From contig BQMF02000052.1 of NCBI GenBank assembly GCA_027922465.2, positions 248,001 to 312,000 of the forward strand: 64,000 bases of DNA, in the 5' to 3' direction. A program made the position numbers and the translations under genes. The stretch is from Turritopsis dohrnii. Lineage: Eukaryota; Cnidaria; Hydrozoa; Anthoathecata; Oceaniidae. The notes under the pieces are model-generated. The model worked only from the letters and a program-made list of their open reading frames with translations. It did no database searches and was not told where the DNA came from. Below, piece after piece: positions 1 through 12,857 of this stretch. Each line of letters opens with the position of its first letter. Positions within the stretch are counted from its first letter, which is position 1.

Positions 1-226
1 TCAACAATAACAACCAGAGTGACGCTGCAAAACATTACATCTTTCCTTCCAAGAAATTGTTAACTCTTCATTAAAAGAAACTGTTGAATCCAATCTTGCT
101 GATTGTTTCATTATTGTTTCAATACAAATTCTAAGAAATCATTAAAAATTGATAATATCTTCCTAGTTTTTCAACAGTTACAAAGAATCACTTTAATATG
201 ATTTTCTTCTTGAGCTTTTATTTTTA

Positions 227-695
227 TCTATTTAATACCCGATTCTCTGTCTGCCTCTCTGTTGTTTGTCTTTCATGCAAAATAATATGAGCTGTGAGAG
301 AAATCGCACATAAATTATTTCTGTTCTTGTGCATGATGTCAGTGTGAAGCTAGACCCAAATCCAAACGTAACCTTTAGGGAAAATTATCTCCGTAACCAA
401 TAGGGATAACTGAAGTTTTTTTGGGGTCTGCAATATTGGCCATAGGGCAGCAAAAACATCTGGCCAAACTTTTGGGGGTGGGGGCTCTATGACCTCATTA
501 AAATTACTGATTGATCTCTGAGACGGTTCGTCATATACATATGATCCTATACATTTCCATCTTCAGAATTTCAAGCTCTACATGATGGTAACACTTTCCT
601 TTGTCAATCACTTGATCTAATGTTTTGTGAAATCTTTGGGGGTGACACAACACAAGCTAAACATGGGTGGTGAGCGACGCCACCTTGGCAGCTAG
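227..695 (+). mobile_element. Non-autonomous Helitron, short subfamily (469 bp)
   Basis: The element starts TCTATTTAATACCCGATTC after an A and ends with a GGTGG/CCACC hairpin followed by TTGGCAGCTAG and then a T. A 5' TC, a 3' CTRR end with a hairpin about 11 nt inside, and insertion between A and T without target duplication are the Helitron hallmarks. The interior matches the other roughly 480-bp copies at 24.6, 26.1, 35.9 and 60.1 kb. It has no coding capacity, so it must be mobilised in trans. It is more diverged than the array copies and so probably older. Confidence 0.8.
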
Positions 696-3280
696 TATAC
701 TTAAAATTCTGTAAAGTTTCTATTTTTCCATGAGTCAAATTCTCTCTCTTGCCTTTCCATGTCAAATAGGTGATGAAAAATATAATCACATATTAGTCAA
801 CAAAAAAGTTTGATATATATACCATCTTTTACATTGCAAATATATAACTGATCCGAAAATGTAATATTGGAGCACTAATTGTCGAGAGCAGCCTAAACTG
901 ATAAAAGTCGGGTACATTTAAAATCGCGAGACGTCATTTTGAAAAAAAATTTAGTATGCATAAAATCCTGTAAAATACCTACATAAATTGAAGCAATATC
1001 GAACAATTTTTCTGTAAGGATGTCATTCTCAATAAAAATACACCCAATTTTTGCATTCACTGACTTTTGTCAATGATTTTATAGGCTGACACAAGACGTT
1101 GGAACACAACTAAAGGATGGCTGGCAATTCTATGGGGCAATTCTTTAGAGTTCACCCTTTTGGAAATGAGAAAAAATAGTTGGAACACAAAAAGTCACGG
1201 AAGTCGCGAGAATTTGAAGTTAGGACCACTCAACCAGAATCCGTCTCTAAAATAATCGTGATTTATATATTGTAAAGAATTGCCTCGATAATATTATTTT
1301 ACTCTCCTATTTGCATACATCTGATTGAATGATGATGATCTAGCATAGCAATCGAATAGAAACATAGCTCTAGGGAAAATTTAACAGGTAAAAACTTTTT
1401 ACCACAGCAATTTTTCCCTTTCGGCTTAGTTCTTCAGAAAATGAAGAAAGAAGAAAACAAACAATTTCTACATCTTCGGAGAAGTACTGCTTTTCTAGCG
1501 ATACATTAGCACAGTTTCATATGAATGAATGGTTATTATATGCTACACCAGAACATATTTCATAATAACACACTCAGTCCTCCCCTTAGCTTAAACTTAG
1601 TGTTCTAGTAAGTAGTGTTTGGTGGTATATCGTGCGGATATCTAATTTGAATAATTATGAGTCAATCAAAAGCCGCAAAGAGCGAAAGCAGAAACGTTGA
1701 AGTTTAAACTTCGATGAGAAACTAAATCCGAGGCACCCAACACAACCCCAGAGTTAGACCATATTTTCTCTATATATACATAAAAGTACCATTGACATAA
1801 ATATTGGGGGATCTGGAAACGAAGTTATTCAATCTGAATAAAAGAATAATTACCTTAAAGGCACAAAAAGTCATGAGCATTAATTGTCACAAGCATCCTA
1901 AACCGATAAATGTCGCATAATATATATACATCAAAAGTCTTGAGACGCCATTTTGAGAAAACGTTTTGTATGTGTAAAATCATGTAAAATATTTTTCGTG
2001 AAAATATTTAAAAGTTGCCAGCACACATCCTAAATCCTAAAAAAGCAAAATGTTGCATACACAAAATGTTCGTAAGTAAGCTCTGGACAGTTTATTTATA
2101 TCAACAAGAATGTAAAAAGTAAAAAGTCCTAAGTTACAAATTAAATTAGATTGATAATTGCTACTGTTACAATTTTAAAATTGTATTTCTCAATCTTGTA
2201 TTCTCAAATCAGAAGAACAAGTTGTCAATGCACTTCATCGTATGGCTGTCATAAAGTAGTATGAAACACTTTTTATCGCCAGCTTCGGTTCAAGTGGTCC
2301 TAACTGAATTGCTTGCAACTATCTGGACTCGTGACTTATCGTGACTTTAAGTTATTAAAAAAAACATCCTTCATTATCAAAATGACCTGTCAAAACAGAA
2401 TTATATGTTTTAAACATATAAAAAGAGCATTCAACATGCATGTGCAAGCTGGTAGTCAATGACTTTAATGTTATTAAGAAATCACAGGGAAAAGAACATG
2501 TGCATTTATAAGTAATAATGTCATTAAAAAGTCATCTATACGAGACGAGTGATTTCAAAAGCACAAATCAAAAAGCATCCCAGGAGAGAAACAGCTTTGT
2601 TCTTATAAGTCAACGTCATACATAAACAGCAAGAATGGAGAATTTATATGTCTATGTTTTTTTCTCTTTATATAACAACATGCTTCTATTTGGATATATA
2701 ATTCCTTACCTTGCTTTTTAGTTGTTGTGCTAAAGATTGTTTGTTTTGTGATTTGAACATGTTATTGCTTAGTAGTATCCTCGTTCTTTATTCCAAGTTA
2801 CGGTCACTTCATATCAACTACTCCATTTATAGAATCAATTATCATAGTCTTTCTTTAGTAAAAAAATATGATGTATGATGTAAAATATGATATGTATATA
2901 AGTGTTTTTCCCCGTCGTGGTTGGTGTGTGGTGTCTCTCCTGCCTGGGCTTGTCTTTTATTTATTTTTAACCTAGATATACAAGAGAGAATTACATATAT
3001 AAACGGATGTTTTTAGCTTATGAACTGTGGCTAAGTTTAAAAATTCTAAGAACGGTAAAATATAATTTAGCAAATAGAATTAAATGACAGACTCATCAAC
3101 AACTTTCAATTTCGTCGCTGAGCTAATCTTGTTCCTGAGAAGTCGGAAATTTGACATTGTAAATCCGTATCAATGATTCCATGTAAAGAAAACACGGAAA
3201 AACAATCTGGCTGTTTTTGTTTCTCTCTTCTCTCTTTATTATTTTATCCCTACCTCTTTTTAGAGGCCGTTTATTGATAA
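696..3280. other. Intergenic DNA without recognisable gene
   Basis: AT-rich DNA with only short random open frames. The one structure I see is a diverged direct duplication of about 115 bp (868-980 and 1876-1990). Both copies carry a block around 'taattgtc' followed by 'cgagacgtcattttga' or its variant. No RNA gene or splice structure was recognised. Confidence 0.4.
868..1990 (+). repeat. Diverged direct repeat pair of about 115 bp (868-980 and 1876-1990)
   Basis: The two segments align over 'attaattgtc', 'cctaaac.gataaa', 'gagacg.cattttga' and 'aaaatc.tgtaaaata'. They lie about 1 kb apart in the same orientation. They could be two copies of a dispersed element or a local duplication. No terminal repeats are visible. 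Confidence 0.45.
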
Positions 3281-3379
3281 TTTTCATCCCGGGATGAAAT
3301 TTTCCACGTGTATCTCTGGGCTGCAGTTCAATCCCATCGTTTAATGGAACGCTTGTAATCAAAACTTTGCGTTTACATG

Positions 3380-3690
3380 AAGAAAAACTTGTAATCTATT
3401 CGAATGGAGATAAAATATTTTGGATTTAAGTTATTCTTTGTTGAAGAAATGTAACTCCAGAACAAATGTAAAATTTGAAAAAGATCTTATAAAAAAGGCG
3501 CAGTAGGGTCCTGGAAAAACTAAAGAAGCTGTGTCAGAATGTTTTGACTGTTACTTTAAAACACTTATCTTCATTTGCCGGGGCTGAACATATTAATCAT
3601 ATGAACACTCCTATTTTTCAGCCCCGGTACTGAGATGAAATTTCAGCCCAGGATGAAATTTCTCCATATCAACAACCCCTTAGCCTTGTT
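3380..3690 (+). pseudogene. Decayed copy of the 6.1-kb SANT/MADF-like fragment
   Basis: This stretch parallels 6170-6480: 'gagataaaatattttgga', 'aaatttgaaaaagatctta' and 'ggatgaaatttctccatat' recur in the same order and spacing. The reading frame seen at 6.1 kb is interrupted here. It is therefore a second, older copy of the same dispersed sequence. The motif 'cccgggatgaaat' also occurs at about 3287 in inverted orientation. Confidence 0.45.
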
Positions 3691-4124
3691 TTTCCCCCAC
3701 TGAGCAAAATGATAATCTTTGGAGGATTATTACCACGGAATCACAAATAGCGCAGTTTGATTGTCGGAGGATTTGATTAAAGCCCGAGTCCTAGCAATGG
3801 AAAATGTAACCAAGATGGAACTCCTCTCTGCGCAATGTGATTGCACTGTCGAAATTTTTCCGAGCGGCAATCATAATTGCACAAAAGTTGGTAGCATTCA
3901 CTGTAATTCTATAGTTTCAACAAATTACTTGAATTGTGATAAAAGAAAACCTTTTTGAATATGAATTAAAATTCTTTGAGTATGAATAAAAATTCTTAGA
4001 ACGAACATCAATAAAATTTCCCTGAACTCGAGCACAAATTCCATCACAAGCAACAGAGTGGTACTGTTTCTTTTGTTGTCCAATTTCCGTTTGCGCATGC
4101 GCTAAATGTACTGTGAGAATCTAT

Positions 4125-5215
4125 CAGGGGCGACGCTCTAGGTACGGTTGGTGCGGTTTCCACCGTACCTGATTTTTTCCAAGCGAAAAAAATTTTTTTT
4201 TGATATTTTTAGATTTTAAGAATATTTCTAATGTAACGGGTACGTTTGGTACCCTATCGAGTCCTTTCGCATAAAAATCATATAATAACAGCAAACAAAA
4301 CACATTGGTAGTTTTTTTAGGGTGGAGAGTGCAAATGGAAAACAGAACACAGCACAAAATTATCATTTTCGAACCTTAACACGCAATATTTTCGAACGTT
4401 ATGATTGGAACGAGCGCATTCCATTGCATTAATAATTATGATAAGTAAAAGGTTATCTGTTTGATTACTCTTTTTGATTTGATCTGCGTGTCAAGGTTCT
4501 TGATCTTTTAATCCGAGTACTACAACAATAAACAAGTTCATTTTGGAATTGAAAAGGGAAACATTGTAAGTAATTACATTTATTTATAATTGTTATTTTT
4601 GTTATTAAAAGATTGTTTTTCAATGCAATTTTTCAGCCGCATGGTTCTTTTCTGTTTTCCAAACTAACTTCCGTTCCATAATCGTCTTTTTTGTAAACTT
4701 TGCTGAGCACAGGTGTTATGACACTGGCGTTGTTATTATAATTTTTTGACAAAAACACACGAAAAACAGCTTAGCACGTTAAACTTGGATTTGCTTCTTT
4801 TATCCTAAAAAAATATTTCGCTTTATTGGATTAGCTTTGGATGTCCTCTGAGTATCGAACGAACAAATAAATATACAGGTAAATCATACGAATTATATAC
4901 CTTATATTACGCATTGAGGCTTAGCTGTATCTGGCTGTATCTTTTAATATGTATTTAAAAATAATTTATCAATCATCCATAAAAACGTTTGGTAGTATTG
5001 AAGGTGGTAAAATACTTCAGGAGGTTAACGTTTTTCATAAGAGAAACTGTTAAATCATAAGGTTTTGTTGATTAAAATGTTACAAAGTTCGAATACGGAA
5101 TTCTGTTTTTGGACTAATTTTAAGCTAATTCAAATGCTTGAATAGAGCAAAAAAACCCCCCAGCTCGGTTTAATCTCCACCGTACCACTCACTCAGAGCG
5201 ACGTCCCTTATTTGC
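4125..5215. mobile_element. Possible TIR element, about 1.1 kb (hAT-like ends)
   Basis: The left boundary reads CAGGGGCGACGCTCT. The reverse complement of the right boundary reads AAGGGACGTCGCTCT, and both are followed within 20 bases by GTACGG. The ends resemble hAT-type termini. No clear 8-bp target duplication was found and the interior lacks a transposase frame, so this is only a suggestion. If real it is non-autonomous. Confidence 0.3.
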
Positions 5216-6108
5216 TCTAAATTTGGTTGAAAACCGAAACCTGAGGTCAGTTACATAGACATATTTTGCACCAACTTTTCATAATTTTATCAAGTTTAAG
5301 CAACCATATTTGGCTCAAATTGTGAAAGTACTTTATTTCTTTTGAAAATATGCAGGTGGTCCAATTCAATGCTGAAAATGAATCGAACTTAGGTCTTCTT
5401 TATGCCAATCAAAAAAACAATGGGAACTCTGGTAAAGTGAAACAAACAAACATCGAAGAAGGATGCAAAACACTTGTATATCAAAAAATTTGAAATTTAT
5501 CAATTCGGGCAAAAAGTTTTATTCACGGTAGAAACCTCAGGTTGATACAGAGTGTTTAAACAGTTCAGAAGAGACTCGTTTTAAAATATTGAATCGGCTT
5601 CCGTAGGAATCGAAGTTGTTTGTTTTCATCTTGGTGTGGAAGACCGTCCTTTTTACGAATTTGAATCTCCATCATCGGCTATGATAAGTTCTTTTTTGCT
5701 ACCGTGTTGATGCTGTTCAGCCTCTTGTTATAAATAATGACACCCAGAGAAGCCTCATTGTTTGGAAGAAAAAAACAGAGAGATGTTAGTTTTCTTTCTC
5801 ACTTTATGTTCGACCAGCAAGCAAGTCAGTAGTGATAAAATCGAGAAAGAAAGAGAAAATGGTATCATGAAAGAAACTTATTTTGAGAATTTTGAATTAA
5901 AAACTAAATTAGAAAGAAGTTAGTTGATTGTATGTACACAAAAGGGCGATTCTGATTCTTTTAATTTTCAAATAATTTTTGAATAATTATGATAATTTAT
6001 GATAATTTACATGGTAATCATGTTGCAGTACAATCGGGCTATGGTGAAATACAAATTCTTTGAATGTTCCTTGAATACGAATAAAAGTTCTGCAGATATT
6101 ATGAATGT

Positions 6109-6480
6109 ATGAATAAGGACAATAAGGATTTCAACGTTCACAAGTATAAACAGTACGAAGGAATAAGAAAAGCCATGGCTTGTATCTATTCGAAAGAGAT
6201 AAAATATTTTGGATCACCTAAGTTATCATTTGATGACGAAAATGCAACTCAAAAATACATAAAATTTGAAAAAGATCTTATTAAAAAAGTATGCACTGGG
6301 GTTCTGGAAAACTTAAAGAAATTCGTCATAATTTTTATGTTGTTATTTCGTAACATCTATCTTCATGTTGCCGGGCTGAACGTATCCATATAAACGCTCT
6401 TATTTCCAGCCCGGTACCGATATGAAATTTCAACCCGGGATGAAAATTCTCCATATAAACAACCCCTTTAACGTCTGTTT
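6109..6480 (+). pseudogene. Fragment of a Myb/SANT- or MADF-like DNA-binding domain
   Basis: A 94-codon frame begins at an ATG. It contains a charged helical stretch ('RKAMACIYSKEIKYFG', then 'IKFEKDLIKKV') of the kind seen in MADF/SANT-like domains of transposon-derived proteins. The frame ends in hydrophobic missense sequence after about residue 75, which suggests truncation. Non-coding sequence after the stop ('agcccggtaccgatatgaaa') is shared with the copy at 3.4-3.7 kb, so the fragment is part of a dispersed repeat and not a host gene. The domain assignment rests on general residue pattern only. Confidence 0.35.
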
Positions 6481-7860
6481 GCTTTGCACACAGTTACAGT
6501 CACAGTTTTGTATCTGAACTTTTAAACCATATATGGGATTAATATAACCATAAATGGCATATTTTCATTCCGGGAACATATTAAAAAAATGGTGTCTCAA
6601 CGGCGGTATAAGTAGAATTTTTTAGAATCTCTTGTAATGTTATTTATTTTTTGTTCCATTCCCTATTTTAATGGCTTTGAAATTTGCTGCTGCCATATCC
6701 ATATATATCACCTCAACCTATGGAAGGGCAGAAATTTCAAAGTTTGAAAAGAATGTAGAGTTGCATTTTTACTTATAATTGTGATGTTGTTGTTTGTTGT
6801 TTTCCATACTCCCCCACTGCTGCTCATTTTATATTTTATGATTCCATTAAGTTTTTACAAAGAGTCTTGCACACTACTTAACATGGGGTTACACTTTGGC
6901 TGACATGTAAGCAAACATGGTAGCAAAATTGGCTTCCAGAACAAAATGACAAATGAATAACAAAACTAAATTAGAGAGATTATGCTACAACATGTATTCT
7001 ATGAAGGACCATTATACATGAACATAATGTTGTGAAACAATACCAGTCAGTGTGTAATTTCCCTGTACTACTGCTAAATCGTAACTCGAAGCTTCGCATC
7101 GATCACAAATGGGCCAGCAAAGAAACGGGCTTACAACAGACGGGTCAATACCATCGTGTTTTTACCGTACTTTGGCGGCAAGGCGACGCAGTGTCTCACC
7201 TTCTACAACTAGCGGAAATGATAGCTGAAAGAAGAGATAACGATTCCAGCTTAGTGAAAAATTGACTCCGTACCAGAATAAGTTTCATCCTGCTTAGAAG
7301 CCAGCTCCTATGTCTACGCGGTCAGTAAAGTAAAGAAGATCTTCGCACAGAGTGATGATCACTGTCTGGTCACTGCCGAATCAATCTCTCGCGCTGATCG
7401 GTCGATTTGTAATATATTCACCGAGAAATCTTATTGTATAATTGTATTGATTTTGATAGAAAAAAAAATGTACTCTAAAAAAAAACTATCCTCACACAAA
7501 CACGTTAAAAAGGTTCTGGTCGAAAATGTATTTGTAGGTTATTTCCAGCCCAGTGCGGCCGAATTCGATCTCCAGCCCAGCGCTTCTCACATATCATCCA
7601 GTCCAAGAGTTCATTGTTAAAATTGTGGACCACATTCGAGATTTTAGTGACCAGAACGAAAGAGAGGTTAGCTGATGCGATGCCCCGTCGGAAAAGTCTA
7701 ATTACGACCGACCTAATTAAGCAAAGTTTCCAACGGACGCTTTTGAGACTAGGCGAACGTTTACGGATGACTGACGGAAAATCGCGAGTTCTGACACTGA
7801 TGCCATCACATAGTATGTACATTATTCAATGAAATGTCTCCAAATTCGAATTTGTTCTAT
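6481..7860. other. Intergenic DNA with unrecognised short frames
   Basis: The stretch 7032-7265 (plus) holds a 77-codon frame with more balanced composition than its surroundings ('GLQQTGQYHRVFTVLWRQ'). The stretch 7505-7830 is open on both strands. I recognise neither. They may be fragments of old mobile elements, since 7.86 kb onward is a duplicated segment. No splice signals could be assigned convincingly. Confidence 0.3.
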
Positions 7861-8610
7861 CTAGGAGGTTATCACGGTAGTAGCGTAAGCGAATACCGTA
7901 TTAAAACACCCGTGAATTCCTACTACTACCACTCCTACTACTCCGGCCGAAATGGCAGTTAGTCTACGATTTAGAGTCTGCGAGTCCCCCACTAAAAACT
8001 CAATATAAATTCTAATGAACCAACGCAGACTTTTGTATTTACGAAGGTTTCACATCACATACATTTAAAATACGTTTTCTTTGATATTTTAGCACTTAAG
8101 TGATAAAGGAATTGATATTAATCAAAAAAGTCTACATAAAACTATGATTTTTAAGTTACTTATGGTACTGAATCAATGTAGCTACTTTGGCACTTGAAAA
8201 TAGATATGTTTTGAACTGTCTGTACTGTCTTTGAACATCAAGGTTTTCAAAAATCGAGTTAAAAAAAGGCAGTTATCTGTTCGAATTCATTTTTGGTTTC
8301 AAGAAATTATAATTCAAAACATACATGTTTTTTCGAAGAAACACGTTTTCTTTTCTACATAAGCTCTTATAAAAAAAACGTACGTTATAAACAGCTCATG
8401 TATAATTCTTTTGTCTTCTATTTAAATTGCTGGTGTGTTACGATTAGACCCTATTTACACGAGTTAGTAATTTTAAACATTATCGTTTATGCCTGTTTTC
8501 CACCAGTAAGATATCTCAAGAAATAACCTTTACAGAACTTTTAAGAAATTTAATTATTTTTGTGGCAAGTACTTTTGCTGCTACCGTTTTGCACCATCTG
8601 GCTCTTGTTG
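7860..8610 (+). repeat. Dispersed repeat, copy 1 (copy 2 at 11100-11545)
   Basis: Shared blocks in the same order in both copies include 'ccggccgaa(a)tggcagtt', 'tctacgattta.agtctgcg', 'tgtataattcttttgtctt', 'tttatgcctgttttccac' and 'gctgctaccgttttg.gcc'. Copy 1 is about 300 bp longer through internal insertions. There are no clear terminal repeats or coding capacity. A short related piece lies at 19845-19870. Confidence 0.6.
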
Positions 8611-9220
8611 CATTTAATTCCCTGTTAGGCGGAGACTTTTGTGGAAGGGTCCCAGTTAGTAAAAGCCCCACTTATCCAGGGTCTCACTTAACGAGGGTAT
8701 ACTGTACCTCAAATTCAAAATATCCAAGTACCTACCCCAGCGAGCAAGATCGTCAAAAAGCCACTGCGATGAAGAACAGTTTTATTGAAGTAGCGTTTTA
8801 TTGAAACTTGTTTATTACACTCCTTCGCAGATACGAAGGTACGGAAAAATTATTACCCCTACCAAAAATTTATCCCTGCCTACCAACCAGATTCCTTATG
8901 CCTCAAATACGTAATATTTCCAACAATCTCCAGGCCTCTACACACTTACGGCGGCCCTGTTAAGTCATTCTTACCTCCCGAATTTTGCACTCAAGATACT
9001 TCAGACAAAATTAGTTGATTTAGAGCAAATCAAAGGCAAATCAAAGTAGTAGTTCACGTTTTGTGACGTCGTCCAAACCGGCCATGAATCATCGTTTCCA
9101 CTAGTCTGTCGATAATAAATTCATGGTCACAACATTATTCAATGCCTAATTGGTTGTTCGCATTTCGATTTCACTTGATCTTGGAAAAACGAAACATTTT
9201 CTGGTTTAATTGCTTTTTTG

Positions 9221-9967
9221 TCATTTTCTGTGGATTTTTTTTCTTGTCTGCGCAAATGGACTTCGAGGTGGTTTGATCTTTTTATTATCAATTTTGTAAT
9301 CGCTTGAAAATCCTTTAAAGACAATTTTTTGTGAAGCTTTGCATCGATCAATCAATTTTTTTGAACACAAATGCATCAATTTCGCAGTGGTTTTCGGACA
9401 TTCTTCAATCATATTGTCCCACCATTCCATGTTTAGAATTTCCTCCTTCTGGAATACAAGAATGTCGCAGCACGTTTTTAACCATTCGTCAACACCAAGC
9501 ATATCTATTATTGTGATCACTTCTTTAATGTTGTCTGAACTAATGTAATAAACACCCACTGACGTGAAATGTTGAAGAAACTTTTCAACTTGAAACTTGT
9601 GGGAGATTTTCAACAGAGGGACTAACCGTTCCCAAGTCATTTTTTCTTTAATTGACTGATGTCCGTGCATCAACCACGCAAAATGATCAACGGTGCTTTT
9701 CTCAAACTCATCGACATTAAATTGAAGTGAATTGACTGCTGTAATTACTTCACCATCATTTTGTTTCCCAGCTGTAATATTAACAGTGTTTTCATTTTTT
9801 CCATTTTTTGCTTCCCGAAGTGCTTCTTTAAAAACTTTTGATAGATGGCAAGCTGCAGTAGCACTTACTGGAACTTCAAAATCCATTTCGTTGTTGATCA
9901 AATATATTTTTTGATCTTTGGTAATTAACAAATCCACGAGTTCGTCTCGTATACCATTAAGCGTCAT
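9221..9967 (-). CDS. BTB/POZ-like domain protein, single exon, 248 aa
   Basis: The protein looks like a BTB/POZ-fold adaptor. The N-terminal half has a strand-rich start (residues 12-35) and a helix 'ACHLSKVFKEALREA' (39-53). It is followed by a low-complexity loop with Asn and Lys (55-75), then 'DEFEKSTVDHFAWLMH' and 'LVPLLKISHKFQVEKFLQ' (86-132). That last block resembles the BTB segment in which the domain folds onto a hydrophobic helix pair. Residues 140-210 are helical, like a BACK-type extension, and the tail is basic. BTB proteins commonly dimerise or recruit Cullin-3; no Kelch, zinc-finger or MATH partner domain is present here. The start is the first ATG of the frame. TTTATT (reverse-strand AATAAA) occurs at 8781-8816, far downstream. 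The frame is intact without introns, so a retrocopy is possible. The family call is moderately sure. Confidence 0.6.
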   Translation of the reverse strand: MTLNGIRDELVDLLITKDQKIYLINNEMDFEVPVSATAACHLSKVFKEALREAKNGKNENTVNITAGKQNDGEVITAVNSLQFNVDEFEKSTVDHFAWLMHGHQSIKEKMTWERLVPLLKISHKFQVEKFLQHFTSVGVYYISSDNIKEVITIIDMLGVDEWLKTCCDILVFQKEEILNMEWWDNMIEECPKTTAKLMHLCSKKLIDRCKASQKIVFKGFSSDYKIDNKKIKPPRSPFAQTRKKIHRK

Positions 9968-10184
9968 GATTTTTTAGCAACAAAATTATTTATCAAGAAC
10001 ACTACACTTCTACCTCTCAAGTAAAAAGATTTATTCAATTCTAAGAAATATTTTGTCATATTTTTCTTTTTTCTAATGCCCCATTTACACCAACAAAATG
10101 CTTTAGTAAAATGTATTTTAAAAACAACACCGTTCCAATTAAACTTGTTTCAAGAATGTCAAGTTCACACTTAATTGTATCGAA

Positions 10185-10490
10185 TTAGCTGCCAAGGCGG
10201 TGTCGCTTACCACCCGTACTCAGTCTGCGTTGTATCACCCCCAGAGCGTTCACGAAACATAAAATTAAGAGATTGACAGAAGTGTCACCATCTTGTAGAG
10301 CTCGAAAAACCCTTCAAAAAATGTATCTGATCTTATTGATTTGACAATCTGTTTCGAAGATATCAATGATTAAAATTTTTGGTGACGTCATAGAACACCT
10401 CACAGCTCGCATACATCATTTTGCCTGACAGACAGACAAACAAACAGACAGATCCACAAACAAACAAACAAATGTAGAATCGGGTATTAC
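10185..10490 (-). mobile_element. Degenerate, shortened Helitron copy
   Basis: In plus coordinates the copy starts with the inverted 3' end (TTAGCTGCCAAGGCGGTG, i.e. a CTAA terminus followed by T). It ends with the polypurine AGACAGACAAACAAAC tract and 'gaatcgggtatta', the complement of the family 5' end. The middle retains 'atcttgtagagctcgaaaaa' and 'gacgtcataga' but is shorter than the 480-bp form. The outermost 5' bases have decayed. Confidence 0.7.
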
Positions 10491-10616
10491 TTCCCCAATA
10501 CTTGATTGATTATTTTTTAGCACGAGTAACTGTCAAGGCTCTAGGACAAAATCTCCCCAAGAATATTATTCCTGATCTCAAGAGAGCAACAGCGATATAA
10601 TTGTGGTTAAGTCTTC

Positions 10617-12430
10617 GAATTTTCGGTAGGGCAGAGTTGCCCCTAAAAAATTTTCCGCCATTCGTGTACATACTTTACCGAATGCGTTCATTACGAATTT
10701 GCCGAATGAGATTATTTCATCAATTTTTTTTATGCAATGCAGCAACATCAAGTGAAAATTTTGCTGCACAACTCTGCAGCAAAATAGATTTGATTCTGTT
10801 GCAAAGTTGTGGTGCAACATGATTCTATAGTACAATGGAGTTTTTAATAAATTTTGCAATGTGAAGCCACCCTTTGCAGCATTTTTTTGAAAACCGGCCT
10901 TAAAGCTATGACATACGACACCAGATCATTCATATGAAAAAAATACACTCGGGACGCATAACCAGTATAATAAGTTAACATCCCACATTCTGATTGCAGG
11001 AGACTCGTCAAACGCTTTATTTCATCATGTTTTTTAACTTTCTTTGGTGAACGATAAGGTTCATCATCATCGCTTGAAACTGAAACTCTGCAATAGTGTC
11101 GTTTTATATCATAGCGGTTATTACGGGAAGCAGCGAAAGCGAATAATACTCCTCCGGCCGAATGGCAGTTTAGTCTACGATTTACAGTCTGCGAGACAAC
11201 TTATTTGTTGGAATTCATTTTTGGTTTCGTGAATTTATATTCAAATACATCTTTTTTTGTCGACGTGCTTTTTTATAAGTTCTTGTAAAAAAAATTTCTT
11301 TATAAAAAGAACGTTGCACAGCTCACGCATGTATAATTCTTTTGTCTTTAATTAGTTTCTGGTGTTTAATGATTAAATCCTATTTACACTTAGTAATCAT
11401 TTTAGCAACCATTACCAACTTTATCATTTATGCCTGTTTTCCACTAGTGAGATTAAAAAAAAACAAGATTTAAGGAACTCTTTTGTAAGTTTAGAAGAAA
11501 ATTGGCTGCTACCGTTTTGCGCCATCTGGCTCTTGTTCATATTATGATACACGAACAGTTTCGTGTATATTGGACCTTATGTGAGAAAATAATATCTTCC
11601 AAAAATATATAATATTGATCTTTTATTGTTAGTTATTGTTTTTTTTTTGCTTTTTGATTTTCTCATGAATTTTATTGTTATCTTATCCGTTCTGGAACAA
11701 TGATTCTCATTTTAAATATATGAAAAACATTTTCGAAATGCTTGTAGTATAGCACACTAATGTTATCAGTATTTTCTTCGAACTAACCTGTGACTACATG
11801 AAGACATTCTACATGATGAAATTCGAACGTCAAATCACATGCAAGATGTAACTTGAGATTTAATGAATAATAATTCTTCGATTTTAAGATTATCTAAATT
11901 TCCAATAATCTTGAAAATCATACCTATATTTTCGTCCAATGTTGTTGTTGTTGTTATGAGAATATTTTTACAGGATAAAGACTTCAGTTACAAACTGCTA
12001 TCAATATCTGTCCTGCATAAAATAAAATTTAAAATAAAATATAGTAAAATAAAATATGAAGTATACAATGTTCGACGCATTTAGAATAAGAAGTCAGGGC
12101 GGAAATTGTGAAGTAAGGGTTTAAACTAAGATAGTATATGATTATATAGATTCAGTATGATAAATTTGGAAACAGGATATGCTTCATGAAGTGTTCATTC
12201 TTTCTTTTTTTTCGTACTTTTAATAATATTCATATTCCAAAAAATTCTACAGGATTACTACAAAAATATTTTCACGCGTTCTTCTTCTACGATCAACTGG
12301 TCTAATAATATCGCTCGTTTTCTTTTTTCCCACGCGCGCAAATTTGCAATTGCGACATCCTACAGCCGCCCAGATGGCGTATTTTGAACCGCCCAGACGG
12401 TAGGGGCAACTCTGCCCTACCGAAAATTCC
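10617..12430. repeat. 26-bp inverted repeat pair bracketing about 1.8 kb
   Basis: The sequence around 10617-10643 (ATTTTCGGTAGGGCAGAG then TTGCCCCT) recurs inverted at 12402-12430. At the second site it continues into 'cgccgccatattgaattc'. Both translate as 'FGRAELPL' in one frame. The pair could be the termini of a 1.8-kb element or two independent copies of a short repeat. The DNA between them contains the second copy of the 7.9-kb repeat and no gene I recognise. Confidence 0.4.
11100..11545 (+). repeat. Dispersed repeat, copy 2 (copy 1 at 7860-8610)
   Basis: Direct-orientation match to the 7.9-kb copy, from 'ggccgaatggcagttt' through 'tgcctgttttccactagtga' to 'gctaccgttttgcgccatc'. Indels separate the copies. 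It carries no coding sequence. Confidence 0.6.
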
Positions 12431-12782
12431 TTCCCTCGCCGCCATATTGAATTCAACCACATGTTCCTGAAACTTGCGCGCATGCTCACAATTTATTTCT
12501 TTCGAGAAAGCACCGTGTGTAATCGAAGAATATTGCAACGGGGAGAATATTCACATCTGTGGTTTTTCTAATATTCTTTAAACAAACAAATACTCAATTT
12601 TGCGTTTTATTTAAATATGACGACACGGAATAATAATTCAAGAATAACAGGTGTATATGTTTGTATATATATGTATATGTTATAGTGGGTTTTCTAATAA
12701 ATATTTTCCGTGTAAAACCGACCTTTATAAAAGATAAATAAAAAAAGTTCATTAATGAACAACATTCATTAATTATGCAAGT

Positions 12783-12788
12783 TTTATT
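12783..12788 (-). terminator. Polyadenylation signal AATAAA of the PLA2 gene
   Basis: Plus-strand TTTATT reads AATAAA on the gene strand, 70 nt past the stop codon at 12858. Position and canonical hexamer fit a short 3' UTR. Confidence 0.5.
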
Positions 12789-12857
12789 AAATCACCATAG
12801 ATGGGCATCTGTAATGAACGATCGATAAAAGATGATTGTCACTTTTGCATTTTATTT

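Noticed and set aside
604..789. Open frame over the first Helitron's 3' end
   Set aside because: It spans the hairpin terminus of a non-coding element and into flanking DNA; it is a by-product.
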